NCBI GenBank assembly: GCA_020736575.1
Contig: JAGPYM010000003.1
Location: 1,240,001 to 1,304,000, forward strand
DNA length: 64,000 bases
From: Thelonectria olida
Lineage: Eukaryota > Ascomycota > Sordariomycetes > Hypocreales > Nectriaceae
Direction of reading: 5' to 3'
The notes under the pieces were generated by a model. That model searched no databases and was not told the origin of the DNA. It was given only the letters and a program-made list of their open reading frames with translations. Position numbers and translations under genes: made by a program. Of this stretch, positions 1 to 10,930 are shown piece by piece. The stretch's first letter is position 1, and every line of letters starts with the position of its first letter.

Positions 1-597
1 TCGTCGGCAGCTGAATCGTGGGCGTCTTACCGTGTGTGGCCCAAGGCCGCCAATCACCTTGGAGCTATTTGACTTGGTCTTGAAAACATTGGACCCTGAC
101 CGCTGTGGCTTGGCGTCTGGAACATCGAAACCGCACGCAATCCACTGACATCGGGCGCCGGGGATACGCTAGGTTACAGCATTGAAGCCACATGAGAGAC
201 TCTTCGGCGACGAATCGAAAGGCACAAGAATCGAGGCAAAGTCGAGGCCAGCGTGACCAGATGGGCGGGCAAAGTAGGTAGTACGTACCGACTCCGCCAT
301 GGTCACGGGACTCAAGAGAAGACGGAAGGGTCAAGAGATGGAAAAGAGTTGCTTTGGTCGGCAGCTCTGGAGTTGGTCTGTCTCCATAGTTCAGATAGTG
401 AATGCAGTTAACCCTGAGCGGGACTGAAACGATGACCGTGCTATTCCCAACCTAGTAACCGAGCTGATGGCACTCTGCGTCATTGGCCTCATCTCCCGAT
501 TGACAAGCAACCGCTCTTATTAAAGCCAATCCAACTCCATCTTGCCTCTCTCCTCGGTTACTTCTTTTAAAAAAGCCTCTCCAACTCGCACGGAACC
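1..597. other. Intergenic; promoter side of the first Zn2Cys6 gene
   Basis: No gene is supported here. The only longer open frame (65-334, minus) has no recognisable domain and an unbiased composition. The last 60 bases before the ATG at 598 are pyrimidine-rich, as in fungal 5' leaders. A GTACGTACC-type palindromic motif lies near 283-291. Confidence 0.6.
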
Positions 598-1946
598 ATG
601 GCTTCCAAGGGCCAATTCAAGGTTGTTTCGCAGGACGATTATGCCCGCAAAGTCCGCGTCTCCAAGACACATGTGCCGCATTCCAGGACGACCGCTGGAT
701 GTTTTATGTGCAAGGAGAAGAAGGTCAAGGTACGCTCCATCACGAGACCATGAGTGATAAGCCTAGTTGCTGATCGTTCATCAAGTGCGATGAAGCAAGA
801 CCAGTGTGCACAAGATGTCGGAGAAATCACAGGCAGTGTTCCTACACGGCCGCTCCACTACATGCACGCCATCATCAACATGCAAAGCCCACCTTTTCAG
901 TATTGAGCGCCAAATCAATAGTCCCATTCTACGCTCCCAGTGCAATGAATGGTACTTCGAGTCTTCGTCTCATTCAACACTTGCACGCTCACTGGGACGA
1001 AATCCTTCAGTTGCCACAGAGCGAAGAGCTTGTTTCGCTATTCAGGTCAAATGGGCTTGTCCGCAACACAATTCTGGCCATAACCGCCTGTCATCTCCGG
1101 CATGTCGCCCCAGGTATTGTACATCATCGCGTCGCAGAGTATTTTCAACAATCTCTTGCGCTACGAGACTACAAGGCCATTCTGGACAATCGAAAACAGG
1201 CCATGGGCCAGTCCGACGTGAATGAGTTCATCCTCAGCGCGGTACTTCTCAACGTATTGGCTCTGGCTCTTCCGGAAACTGAACATGCTGAACCGAGCAA
1301 GTCGTGGGTTTGTAGTCCCCACAAGAGTAACCTTGGTTGGCTCACGCTGCAGGCGGGTATTCGTCCACTGATGATGTCCATGGCCGGGGGCGAGGAACGT
1401 CTCAGTCCCATGTTGAACTTTCTCAGCCGAATATTCCTAGGCTTTGACCGGGACATGTGGTCTCGGGTCCGAAATCTTCTCAGTCCAGAGGTTGTCCCAA
1501 CGAGTTGGAAGACAATGTTCGGACTGGACAAACCGTCGGATGGACAAGGCGACGTGAACCGTGATGAGATATTCCGGGTGCCAGTCATGGTGCTCGTCCG
1601 CCTACGGGACCTGGAGCCCGTGAGACTGAATGCGCTAAAGAACTTTGCCTTTCTGGCCAAGATGAAGCGGGAGTTTCGAGACTTGTTGTCCAAGAGGGAT
1701 GAAAGAGCTTTGTGGATCTTTGGACACTGGCTGGGCATTATGCAACGTTTCGATGGACTCTGGTGGTGTGAGAAGCGTGTCAAGAGGGATTACCAAGCCA
1801 TTCTATCATGGCTGAAACACCTCAGGCTTGGTGACAGGCCAGGTCCCGAAGGCGAGCTGTGGAGAGAGATGATGCAGGATCTTGAGCTAGCGCCGATTTT
1901 CCGTCGTCAAGGATCGCATAGGGTAGAGGTTGGTGCTTTTGCGTGA
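598..1946 (+). CDS. Zn2Cys6 transcription factor, UPC2-like
   Basis: Predicted 430-residue nuclear regulator. Exons are 598-729 and 786-1946, with a 56-bp GT-AG intron. The six zinc-binding cysteines are complete: Cys35, 38, 45, 52, 55 and 62, with spacing C-x2-C-x6-C-x6-C-x2-C-x6-C. The intron falls exactly before the third cysteine, a common intron position in this fungal family. The start at 598 is the first ATG giving the cluster in frame, and the second exon has no ATG before the cysteines, so splicing is required. The middle part (a helical segment with NTILAITACHLRHV) resembles the sterol-uptake-control (UPC2/DUF3468) group of regulators. Target genes cannot be read from the sequence. 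It converges on the next gene with only 51 bp between stop codons. Family assignment is firm; the UPC2-like label is an inference. Confidence 0.88.
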
Positions 1947-1997
1947 TGTAAGAATGGGGTTCGAGGTTTGTCGCCTTGTGCCATGATTGCTGGCTCT

Positions 1998-2606
1998 TCA
2001 GCTTTCATGCGCTGAGGAACTAGCGTGGGGGTAGCTTATGGTCGCACTTGAGGTAGTCCTCGAGGGAGTTCTTGGGGTAACGCTTTGGAGTGGTGGTTGA
2101 AGTGGTTGATGTGCTTGAGGTGGTCCTTTCGGTAGCGGTTGGGGCGCTGCTTGAGGTGCTTGGGCGGGTTCTTGAGATGGAACAGCTTCAGAAGCAGGTG
2201 TAGATGCGTGAGGAACTGATACAGGCTCGGCACCTGGCGTCCTTTGTGGAGGACCAGGCGGTGATTCCTCACCAACGTCATCGCCACAAATCTTCTTCTT
2301 GTTGCGAAGCCAGGTCGCAATCGTATTAATTGGAATCTTGAAATATTCGCCCGCTTCGCGAAGATATGGCTTTCTCCATCCGTTCACGGCCCAGTACCCG
2401 GTGGGGTCATTGATTTTGTGGTGAAGCATCCACATGATGACTTCTTGCTTCCTGCGGACCGAATAAGTGCGCTCCACGCGCTGGACGGGCTTTCGGACCT
2501 GGCAGGCTCGTTCAGAGAGGGACTTTGGTTTGGGGCCCCTTTTCTTGGGGACTTTTACGGCATCGAGAGTGGCGTTGACGTCGTGGTTCGTCCGTGTCCG
2601 CGGCAT
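1998..2606 (-). CDS. Small basic protein with helix-turn-helix-like region and AT-hook-like motif
   Basis: Uninterrupted frame of 202 residues from the ATG at 2606. The frame is open further upstream, to 2768, but the first residues from 2606 (MPRTRTN) begin the basic, protein-like part. Residues about 18-30 contain an AT-hook-like KKRGPKPKS. Residues about 45-110 hold a conserved-looking helical block (YSVRRKQEVIMWML ... YLREAGEYFKIPINTIATWL) ending in RNKKK, similar in layout to homeodomain-like or psq/CENP-B-type HTH folds. The C-terminal 90 residues are Pro/Gln/Ser/Thr-rich and probably disordered. I recognise it as a hypothetical-protein type seen in filamentous fungi but know no function. 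DNA binding is an inference from the two motifs. It converges with the Zn2Cys6 gene. Confidence 0.6.
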   Translation of the reverse strand: MPRTRTNHDVNATLDAVKVPKKRGPKPKSLSERACQVRKPVQRVERTYSVRRKQEVIMWMLHHKINDPTGYWAVNGWRKPYLREAGEYFKIPINTIATWLRNKKKICGDDVGEESPPGPPQRTPGAEPVSVPHASTPASEAVPSQEPAQAPQAAPQPLPKGPPQAHQPLQPPLQSVTPRTPSRTTSSATISYPHASSSAHES

Positions 2607-3196
2607 TGCTACGGATTTGTTCTTGTCGATACTTGTGTAATTGAATTGATGGAATTGAATTGTGTGAAGCTGAAAAGCGAAGCGGAATTCGGGGTGCACC
2701 GCTTCCAGTGGGATGGAAGGCACCCCACCTAATAAGAGAAGCCCTGGAAACGTTGGTTGGTTCATCAAGGGCTCCTGCCATGTCCTCTTAGATAATTGGG
2801 AAAGAGAAGTGGGGCGAATTGCCGGTATTTTATCACACCTGGTTGGTTTAGTTCTTTAGCTCAGGGTTGACGGACGGAATTTGTTGGGTTCGTTTGCAGA
2901 TTCTTGTTCGAGAAACTCAACAAATTCGTGCTTGCGGCTTTCTTATCAAAGTGACCAGATTGTTCATATCAAGTTCACTACTGGCATCGATCATCTTGTA
3001 GATCGCCTCCACAGCGGGAACGGCCCGTGGTTGACATGCCCGATGGCATGAAGCATTCCGGCACTAACAAACCTCCACTTGGTCAATCACACCCCGCCGG
3101 AAGCTGTTCTGTAACAGTCAGAGTCTAGCTAACGGCTCATCTTGCTTGGTCAGTCATGGGATTACGAATAAACCATTGCTTCAGAATCCAGTATTG
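2607..3196. other. Intergenic between small HTH-like gene and arrestin-like gene
   Basis: This is the 5' side of the small HTH-like gene and the 3' side of the arrestin-like gene, both on the minus strand. No additional gene is supported; the frames present are shadows or short extensions. An AT-rich patch near 2800-2900 may hold the promoter. Confidence 0.5.
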
Positions 3197-4420
3197 TTAT
3201 TGTGTCCTAAGAGCGCCAGGGTAACTTGGTGGCTCGGGAGGGACGTCCTCATATCGCGGGGGGGCATCAGCATCCCAACTCACTCCATCGCCTGGGTGAT
3301 CTGCTAACACCACAGGATATCGCATCCGCAGCATGTGTCCAGAGGTAATACACGACCCAGCGTGCCCATTTCCTTTCGGGGTGCCCTCCCAGCACACGGC
3401 AAACTCAACGACCAGCGTGTGAGTGACCCCGATGCCCTCCCAATTCACCATATCGCAGCTGTATATGTGCCTCCCAGAATGGCCGTTCTTGGTGTCGTTG
3501 CTGTATTCAATCTCCATCTCAACAGTCCCATCCGTTTGCATCGAGTTGGTCTTCCAGCCCCCGTAAAGGTCCAGCTCTTCGACGATATGGGTCGCGGTAC
3601 GAGGTTCCGCTTCTTTCTCTCCATTTGCAGGGTGAGAGCAATGTCCGTCACAGGCCGGCGCCATTGTTTTCACCGTCTCTTCCAGCTTCCACGACACTTT
3701 CCTAAGCATCCATTTCTGCTTTGCATTAGACTCCTTCTTATCACCCATCACCGGCCCTTGCAGACGGAGGTATGCTCGATTGGGCTCGTTTGGATAGACG
3801 ATTCGCATCAATTGCGCTTCCGTCTTGAATTCCGACGGTGGGAAGCTGTGGTCCAGTTGAAACGGTAGTTCGGGCTCGGGGATGGCGCGTTGGACCTTTA
3901 TTGACCTGTCGAACTTGACTTCGGATTTCGTCTCATGGCCACCGTCGACGAGGGCGACGGCGTTGAACTCGTAGCTGATTGACACGAGCTCGTTGTCCAT
4001 GCTCGTCGGACTGCTACCATCCAACGATGCTGAGAAAGGAAACATGTGACGTCCGCGCGTAAGTGCTTTTGTGTGGTTTAGAAAGTCCCATTTTTGCAAT
4101 ATTTTTCTTTGACCTGAGCAAGATGGGCAATGCTGTCGAAAGGGTCGCTTCTGAGTGATGCGAATGGAAAGCGTAGCCGAGAATGCGTCGATATGAAGGA
4201 CGTTGGGATTGACGTCGAGACACATCTGACCCGCTATCACGGCACCAGTATGTTCCTCGCTTGTGCCTTGCAAGACGACGTGGGAGTGTTCCAGGTCCCA
4301 ATCGATGGTGGCATCTGGCCTGGTGAAGGGGAAGATGCAATGACGCAGCTTGGCGATGCCTGAGATGCAAGACATGTTGCTGGTGATGGGGGTCTCAGAA
4401 TGAAGCTCGCTGGAGATCAT
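3197..4420 (-). CDS. Arrestin-like ubiquitin-ligase adaptor (ART/LDB19-like)
   Basis: Single-exon protein of 407 residues. Arrestin-related trafficking adaptors recruit the Rsp5/Nedd4-type ubiquitin ligase to plasma-membrane transporters so that these are endocytosed. The N-terminal part reads as an arrestin-N beta-sandwich (AGQMCLDVN ... SATLSIRI), followed by an arrestin-C-like half with YLRLQGP. A CPSC motif near residue 100 lies in the region where LDB19-type proteins carry cysteines. The C-terminus has two PPxY-type ligase-binding motifs close together (PPRY and PPSY, about residues 385-400), which strongly support adaptor function. Start at 4420; a second in-frame Met lies 15 codons downstream. 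The cargo transporter cannot be deduced. Confidence 0.8.
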   Translation of the reverse strand: MISSELHSETPITSNMSCISGIAKLRHCIFPFTRPDATIDWDLEHSHVVLQGTSEEHTGAVIAGQMCLDVNPNVLHIDAFSATLSIRITQKRPFRQHCPSCSGQRKILQKWDFLNHTKALTRGRHMFPFSASLDGSSPTSMDNELVSISYEFNAVALVDGGHETKSEVKFDRSIKVQRAIPEPELPFQLDHSFPPSEFKTEAQLMRIVYPNEPNRAYLRLQGPVMGDKKESNAKQKWMLRKVSWKLEETVKTMAPACDGHCSHPANGEKEAEPRTATHIVEELDLYGGWKTNSMQTDGTVEMEIEYSNDTKNGHSGRHIYSCDMVNWEGIGVTHTLVVEFAVCWEGTPKGNGHAGSCITSGHMLRMRYPVVLADHPGDGVSWDADAPPRYEDVPPEPPSYPGALRTQ

Positions 4421-6359
4421 TGTTGGGATTTGGGCCGTCTATTGAAGAACGAGGACGAGGATTCAGGCGTGTGGGAGAGGAGATGGAGGATGTGCCATTC
4501 TGTATTCTCCAAGGCGGAGGTTATATCAAGCTGGATCAGAGTGGTTTGATTCGGGCGGGTGCAATAGACATGAGACTGAGACCAAGGAGAGCATAACTAC
4601 TAGTCGAAGTCTGAGGCTGGAACACACGACTACGCCATCCTTCTGCGCATTGAGGGAATATACAGCTGGTCAGCCTACAAGTGGAAATCAAATACGTAAA
4701 TCAATAAAAGCGATGGAGCCTCGATCAAGAGCGACAACTCTAAGAAAAAGCCTCTTTTCACCTCGACTCAGGAGATGTTGACTCATTAGCGTCACCTCAC
4801 AAACAGGCCGTCTCGTTGTTGTGAATAATACAGGACAAACGCCATTCCCACCTTTATGTAACTCTGCGAATCTCGCAATTTGCGGCTCTGCCCAACCGGG
4901 CCGCCTCCCGCGATCCATCTCCCACCGAGAATAGATCAAGAGGCGACTCCCGTGCCCGCTGTGGGCTCTCGATTTATGGACCGGGTGGAAGACTATGTGT
5001 CAAGGCAATGCAAATGACGCAAGACTCGTGCAATTTGTAGTAAATAGAAAGGCATGGGACAGTTCCTTTGCAACGAACTCCCACGCGGGAATACCGTGCA
5101 TGACGTATAGAACGGGATTGTTTCGAGGGTCGTGGCATGGGCCGAATTAGCATGGCTTTTGCTTTCACTTATGTTATCAAAGCTTGATGTTGCTACTCTG
5201 CTGCCACGTGTCCCCATTTTCTTTCTTTCGATCTAGAAATCCGTCTTACATAGGTCAGCCTTGGACTGACAACATCGGGAGCGTACCCGAGGTGGTGTGG
5301 TCGTTGTCTCTTTGGCCATAGTCGAGTCTTCAGTCGTCTCATTGCGAATCACAGAAAGGCACACGATAATACGCCATTGCCCGTCCAGAAGACGCGGGTG
5401 ACAAAAAGTGACAGGCAGGAGGTCGCTACTAAGGCACGTCAGAAGTGTGATGCTGCAATAGCAGTGATTGAGGAAAAGCCCAATTTAATTGTCCGAGGTT
5501 GATCGAGCTTTTGAAATGAAGCGAGCGAAATTCACACAGGCACTATGGCTGAAGCCATAGAATCCTCGAGGTATTTATAATTTTTATGTTTACATATATG
5601 CATATAGAGACGTTCTTGTCATTGCACTTGACCTTCCCTATTGAGACTAACAAGATGGTGCAGTCAAGATCTGCGCAACACTGTGCCACGGATCTATCGG
5701 AGATGGCCCCGCCCGAGTTCCACGGAGGCTCAGATTACAAAGAGACCGATGATTCTTAATGTCTTGATCAGACTGGCCATGGTCGGGTACAATTCCCCTC
5801 CTGTCAAACATTGAATCTAGTCTTGAACGGTAAAAATAGCCACAATGCAGAAAAGCATGCGTCAAGGGCGCCACATGTTTGGAATCATCTACGCTCGATG
5901 AAAGAGTCGCACGCAGAACATCATGCGACATCGGATTTGTGACACCTCCTTATGTTGCTTATTGACTAGATGCGGCTTGGGGACACCCTGCAAGCCGTCC
6001 CCTCATTGCATGCGCCTTGCCAATGACAGCGGTAGCATAAGTAAGCCAATGCAGGTGGTGCATTGCGATTCCAAAGTTTCTCTCACTTTTGCCTCGATTC
6101 GTGGTGAAGATTGGTACTCCGAGGAGATGTCTCTTTCGACTAAATTGGGACGTGAGATTCCTCAGCTGGCAGAGACGTCTAGTGACTCGGCCCATGTGTG
6201 CATATAGCCCCGTTGACATTTAGATATCAAGGACAACGAGGAAGGATGCGGATCTCATTGATATTTAAAGTCCAAGAATAATGAATTGATTTTTATTACC
6301 ATCAAACACGTCCTCAACCCATCTCATTCCCAACTCTTCTCAACCATTTCATTCCCGTC
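4421..6359. other. Intergenic, about 1.9 kb, no gene supported
   Basis: Open frames here are all under 100 codons, on both strands, overlapping and without recognisable domains. A CACGTG E-box-like hexamer lies at 5205-5210. The last 100 bases before 6360 are AC/T-rich and look like the leader of the PaiB-like gene. Confidence 0.6.
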
Positions 6360-7142
6360 ATGCTCATCTCCAGCGTCCACGGCGAGAAAGATCTCCGAAC
6401 CTTGCGCCGTCTGGTACGAGAAAACCCACTGGGACAGTTCACTACAGCAATCTCATCAAATGAGTTCCCGTTTATCCAGTCCAGCCATATCCCTTTCGTA
6501 CTGGATGTCGATGATGAGTCTAGCGAGTCGGAGCTCGGCCGATTGAGGGGCCATCTCGCTCGACAGAACCCCCAAAGCAAGGCCATCATTGAGAACTTGA
6601 CCTCAAAGGGCCCTTCAAGCGATGATGAAAAGAACACCCTTGACCAAGAAGTGCTCATCATTTTCAACTCTCCCGTTCACCACTACGTCCCGCCAAAGTT
6701 CTACACAGAGACGAAACCGACCACGGCCAAGGTCGTCCCGACCTGGAACTATGCCGCCGTCCAGATCTACGGCAAAGCAACATTCTACTTTGAAAAGAAC
6801 GACGAAACATCCGACTTTCTCCAGACCCAAATCCACGACATTTCTCAACACGGCGAGGTCGCCATCATGGGATACGACGGCAAGGGGGACAACCCAGGAC
6901 CGTGGAAGGTCACACACGCTCCCGAACGATACATTGACATTATGAAGAAGTCCATCATCGGTGTTGAGATTGACATCACTCGCATGGAGGGAAAGTTCAA
7001 GATGAGTCAGGAGATGAGGGAGGGGGATGTTGAAGGGGTGATCAAAGGCTTTCGGGGCTTGGATTCCGAGACGGCTCGGAATATGGCAGACCTAGTGGAA
7101 CAGCGGAAAGAACTGAAGGCTCAGAAGAAACTCTCACAATAG
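6360..7142 (+). CDS. PaiB-like FMN-binding split-barrel protein
   Basis: Intronless 260-residue protein of the PaiB (PAI-2 type) family. Founding members are Bacillus proteins first described as negative regulators of sporulation and protease genes; the fold is an FMN-binding split barrel related to pyridoxamine-phosphate oxidases. The beginning (about residues 1-50: LISSVHGEKDLRTLRRLVRE, then NPLGQ and FPFIQSSHIPFVLD) and the central block (VLIIFNSPVHHYVPP ... VVPTWNYAAVQIYGKA, about residues 95-140) match the family. The C-terminal third (SIIGVEIDITRMEGKFKMSQ) is also typical, and length is close to that of fungal members, slightly above bacterial ones. The start at 6360 follows a C/T-rich leader. 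In fungi the role is unknown and a flavin-dependent or regulatory function is only inferred. Confidence 0.85.
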   Translation: MLISSVHGEKDLRTLRRLVRENPLGQFTTAISSNEFPFIQSSHIPFVLDVDDESSESELGRLRGHLARQNPQSKAIIENLTSKGPSSDDEKNTLDQEVLIIFNSPVHHYVPPKFYTETKPTTAKVVPTWNYAAVQIYGKATFYFEKNDETSDFLQTQIHDISQHGEVAIMGYDGKGDNPGPWKVTHAPERYIDIMKKSIIGVEIDITRMEGKFKMSQEMREGDVEGVIKGFRGLDSETARNMADLVEQRKELKAQKKLSQ

Positions 7143-7856
7143 GATTGTTCATATTTTTCGGTTCGTCCTGCAATTGCTTATTCTTTCCTTCTAAGGGTCC
7201 AAGTTGCCATTCCGATGACCGCGAAAGAGGCCTGTCCCAAGATTGAAATCGATGGAGGATATTCTTACGTTATGATCAAAATGGACTGCCGATTAGATTA
7301 AAGACGGCATGTAGAGGCGGAAGATATCGACATTGAAGCATCTCTATCAAGGCCAACATCCATTTGTTGCTCAAAGCCCTGTCTGATAAGTGCAGCCTCA
7401 TTGGTCAATATCGCGTGTGTAAAATACTTCAGGCCGCCGATTTATGGGCTCTTAGCCAAGTACTTTCTGGTTTCTTTTCTTTCATTCAAGGTACTCTTCA
7501 GAAGATATTCATTCTCTCTTGCTGTGTTGAGCCAAGTTTTCAAACCTCACCACATCAGAATCGCATTAGCAAATCTATGATATTACGAACTGATACCGCT
7601 AGACATTTGAGGTACATCTCCATCAAGTCACTTTCAACGACGAAGCTTAATTAGGGCCTTTGTTTCCGAAGGCTCAGCGCCGAATGCGAGATAAGTTAGA
7701 GTCCATATAATGTAGGGAAACCCGATCGCTCTATTTTCATACTCGCCTTTTTAACAGTCTGTTTCCTTTCTTTTGGTATAATGAAATGCGATAATTAACG
7801 CTCAAGCCCATCCATGCTGTGGCAATTCGTACCATCCATTGGGAAAACACACCTTC
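7143..7856. other. Intergenic between convergent genes
   Basis: Space between the PaiB-like gene (plus) and the oxidase-like gene (minus), so it holds both 3' ends. It is relatively AT-rich. A 96-codon frame at 7364-7654 has no domain and is not accepted as a gene. Confidence 0.6.
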
Positions 7857-9538
7857 CTACTGTAGTTTTCCGTTAGATCTCTTTGCGTGATGATATCCAT
7901 TTACCATACGAGGTTTCCTTGGACTGCCAAACTCAATGAATCTCTCAACTGCTTGTACCACAAAAACCTGGATGATCAAAATGATGAGGCGCAGAAAGTG
8001 ATCAATCAATCCTAGGCGCGGCCTTCTCCCTCTGCTGTATGTTGAATCTTTGAATTCATAAGGCAATTTTGCCCCAAGGTGCTCCTGGGCCACGTAAATT
8101 CCACTGCTGAAAGCATCCTCGTGGAACCCATACTTTGTCCATGCGCCTGCATAGCTGATTCCTCTTGTGTTTTGAATGTGGTTCAACAGCTTCTGTGCAC
8201 GGATCGCAGAAGGAGTGTAGAGAGCATGTGAGTAGTAGAATTTGCCCTGGATAGTCCCTTGCCGAGGTTTGCAGAGGGGGTTTAGTGTGACTAAAACATC
8301 TCCAAAAGTGTCGCGTGGGATATTTTGAAGGACATTCATGTTGTAGGTCAACGAAACCTTGTCGACATGCGCGTTGCGTGTCGAGGGAGAGGACAAGGTG
8401 AGACAGTTCCAACTTGCCCAGGCTTTGCGCCTCGCCGGCATCAATGTGGGATCAGAATGCAAGACCACCTCATTTTGTGAAGTTTGGAAGCATGATAGGA
8501 TAGACCTTTCCTGTTCGGTTGCTGATGGTCGCACAATGTCAAGAGCCTCGTCACCGTGAGTGGCCAGAATAACGTGATCGTAAACTTCTGATGAGCCGTT
8601 TTCCAGGTGCACTCTTACTCGGCCATCGGGTTCGTTGGAAACTCTCCGGACTGGTGTCTTGAGGAAAAGATGGTTGGGCGGGAAACCCTTCATAACTGTG
8701 TCGATGTATGACTTGGACCCGTCGCGCAGAGTGAGCCATTGTGGACGGGCTCCAAGGGTTGTCAAATGGTGGTGATTCCAACTGATATGGTTAGTTTGAA
8801 GGCATCAAGGTTATGGAGACATACATATATACTTACAGAAATCGGACCAGCGTCACTACTGGGAAGTCCAAGATGCTCTTGTCGGAGCTTGTGCTCCAAA
8901 CTGCTGCCGTCATGGGAATGAGATAATCGTCTCGGAATGCATCTGAGTATCCTTCACGATCCAAGTATTGGCCTATTGTCTCCTCCTTGCACACATGGTT
9001 CATTATGGCATTTCCAACGTAAATGTGTTGCAACTCTTCTTCTTCATTGATGAGTAGGTCCAGCGCAAATTGGTTGAAGCGGATGACATCAAAGATGATT
9101 CTCCACATCCTCAATGATAGGACATTTCTTCTTTGGGAGAAGAGGGAAGTCAAACTTGGACCGGCCCATTCGAAAGCGCCTCGATCTCGGGAGACGCTGA
9201 AGGACAATTCCGTAGGTTCGGTTTTCACGCCGATTTTGTCCAGGAAACGAAGGAAATTTGCTAGGAAGGAGATGAGCGTGCGGAAAGTCAAGCTGAGATG
9301 CATGCAACCCACGATATGTGACTGTGTTCAAGGCAATGAAGCCGGTGTCAACGGCTGTGGTATACTTTCCCTTCTTGAACTGGACCGTGTTGGTATGGCC
9401 ACCCAGCCGGTCACCGGCTTCGTACATGTAAACATCATGGTACGTCTTATTGAGTGCCCATAGTGCGGCAATGCCAGCACAGCCGCTGCCCACGATGGCA
9501 ACCTTCTTCCTGATAAAATAATCAGCTGAGCCGTTCAT
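7857..9538 (-). CDS. FAD-dependent amine-oxidase-like protein (COG2907 type)
   Basis: Exons 9313-9538, 8837-9260 and 7857-8781 encode 524 residues; introns are 52 and 55 bp and both junctions restore family-like sequence (NTVTY joined to PNFLRFLDK; VRFL joined to WNHHHLTTLG). An N-terminal Rossmann FAD motif GSGCAG lies at residues 17-22 and YEAGDRLGGHTNT follows it. Further conserved blocks are FSVSRDRGAFEW, GGNA-like VGNAIMNHV, and the C-terminal GISYAGAWTKYGFHEDAFSSG that closes the FAD site. A hydrophobic segment near residue 475 (LIILIIQVFVVQAV) suggests membrane attachment. In bacteria this family sits beside cyclopropane-fatty-acid synthase genes, so lipid-linked oxidation is possible, but the substrate is unknown. 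No such neighbour is present here. Confidence 0.83.
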
Positions 9539-10930
9539 GGCTGCTCAAGCTTTGGGCATGGAGGAAGAAGTCGGTGTGTAATCGCAGTGATAAAATTCTC
9601 AACTTTGCTGGGCTTGACTCTTGAGCGGGGAGATGATGATGATAAATAAAGTGATGATGGCTGCGAATTGAAGATGGAGGGACGGGAAGTGATTATGGCA
9701 TGTGATACAAGAAAGGTATGTCTCAAATCAAAGGTGATGTGGGTGTGATTGGCGTTGCGACCGCTGGGCGAAGGTGTCGACAGTTGATTCGATGACGACG
9801 AATCGTGGTGGGTGGGACAATCGAGGTGGCGGAACTTACATATGCCGTGGCTCCGGCATTATCGAGGCGGCAGCTTCCACAAAAAGCGTTTTCCGTGGGC
9901 GTTTGTACGAACAGGGAATTGACTACGGTTTGGGTTCGTACAAGGAACGGCAGAGGGCTTTTGTGAATGGAGAAGAGGAGAGGGAGTCTTCCGAGAACGT
10001 CGAGACGCATGGATGGAAGGAATGACGCCCATGGCATTGGATGGGCTTGCGCTTCCCAACGATTGAGACGACCCCCACTTGGTCTCCCCAGACTTCCCGT
10101 TTCCGAGCCACAGTGGCGCATTGAGGCGAGCTGAAGCGAGGTGAGCGCTAAGACAAGTATGAGGCGCTCTTCACAAAAGGAACTTGGCGAGGAAATTCTC
10201 AGCTGCTCGAGAGCCGCCACCAATATTTGAGATGGAATGCGGGAAACGGGGCATAACCGATACAGAACTGGTCGAGACGCAGGTAGTTCAAACTTTACTG
10301 CTGATTGCACTCAAATAATCACATCCATAGGGGAAACGGCCAACTACAGAACCGCCGATGGCTATCTTCGCATGGGCATGTCGAACACTCAACGGGATCG
10401 GGAAACGTAAGATCGAGTCTCCAATTCTTAAAAGCGCCGAGCAGAAATCTGCTTCAGTCTGCCCGGAATGTTTCAGCTCTACGCCATTGACTGGAAGGTC
10501 GTAACGCAGAGCCGCTTTAATCACACTCCGGGGGATTCAAATTTTTTCTGAAGAGAAAGAAAAAAATGAACAAAATCTGCATCCGGCTTGGAAGGATATC
10601 ATGCCCGGTGGAGCAATGTGCACGGGCCATGTGAGATCACGTGGAGAGCCTGTGGCTGGAACGAGGCTCATTGGCCGGCCCACGCAGGTCACCCGCAGGC
10701 AACCAGCCATTCCGGCAGGAGGATTCCTGGCTGACGAAGACGTCTAAGAGGCACCAGCAATCAAGTCACATCTTAATCCCGACATCACCTCACTGCTCCG
10801 CCATAGAACTCTGCATCTCCAACCATCTCCCGTTCGCTTTTCTAAACTCTTTAATCCACCAGACACTGTCATTTGCCTTTGCCTCTGTGCCCATTGCCAC
10901 CGAATCGATCTTCCCCAGCCTCCTTCAACC
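9539..10930. other. Intergenic, about 1.4 kb, divergent promoter region
   Basis: Lies between the divergent oxidase-like gene and VTI1. Several overlapping open frames exist (longest 9723-10310, minus, 195 codons), but they are rich in rare codons, lack domains and disagree with one another, so none is accepted. The VTI1 side carries a CACGTG (10638-10643), an inverted CCAAT box (10670-10674) and a C/T-rich leader from about 10780. Confidence 0.6.
10638..10674. promoter_or_regulatory. CACGTG and inverted CCAAT box upstream of VTI1
   Basis: CACGTG at 10638-10643 (bHLH-type site) and ATTGG at 10670-10674 (reverse of CCAAT, bound by the HAP/CBC complex) lie 260-290 bases before the VTI1 start. 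These are pattern matches only; short motifs occur by chance. Confidence 0.35.

Noticed and set aside
9723..10310. 195-codon minus-strand frame between the oxidase-like gene and VTI1
   Set aside because: No recognisable domain, heterogeneous composition, and overlapping frames of similar quality on both strands.
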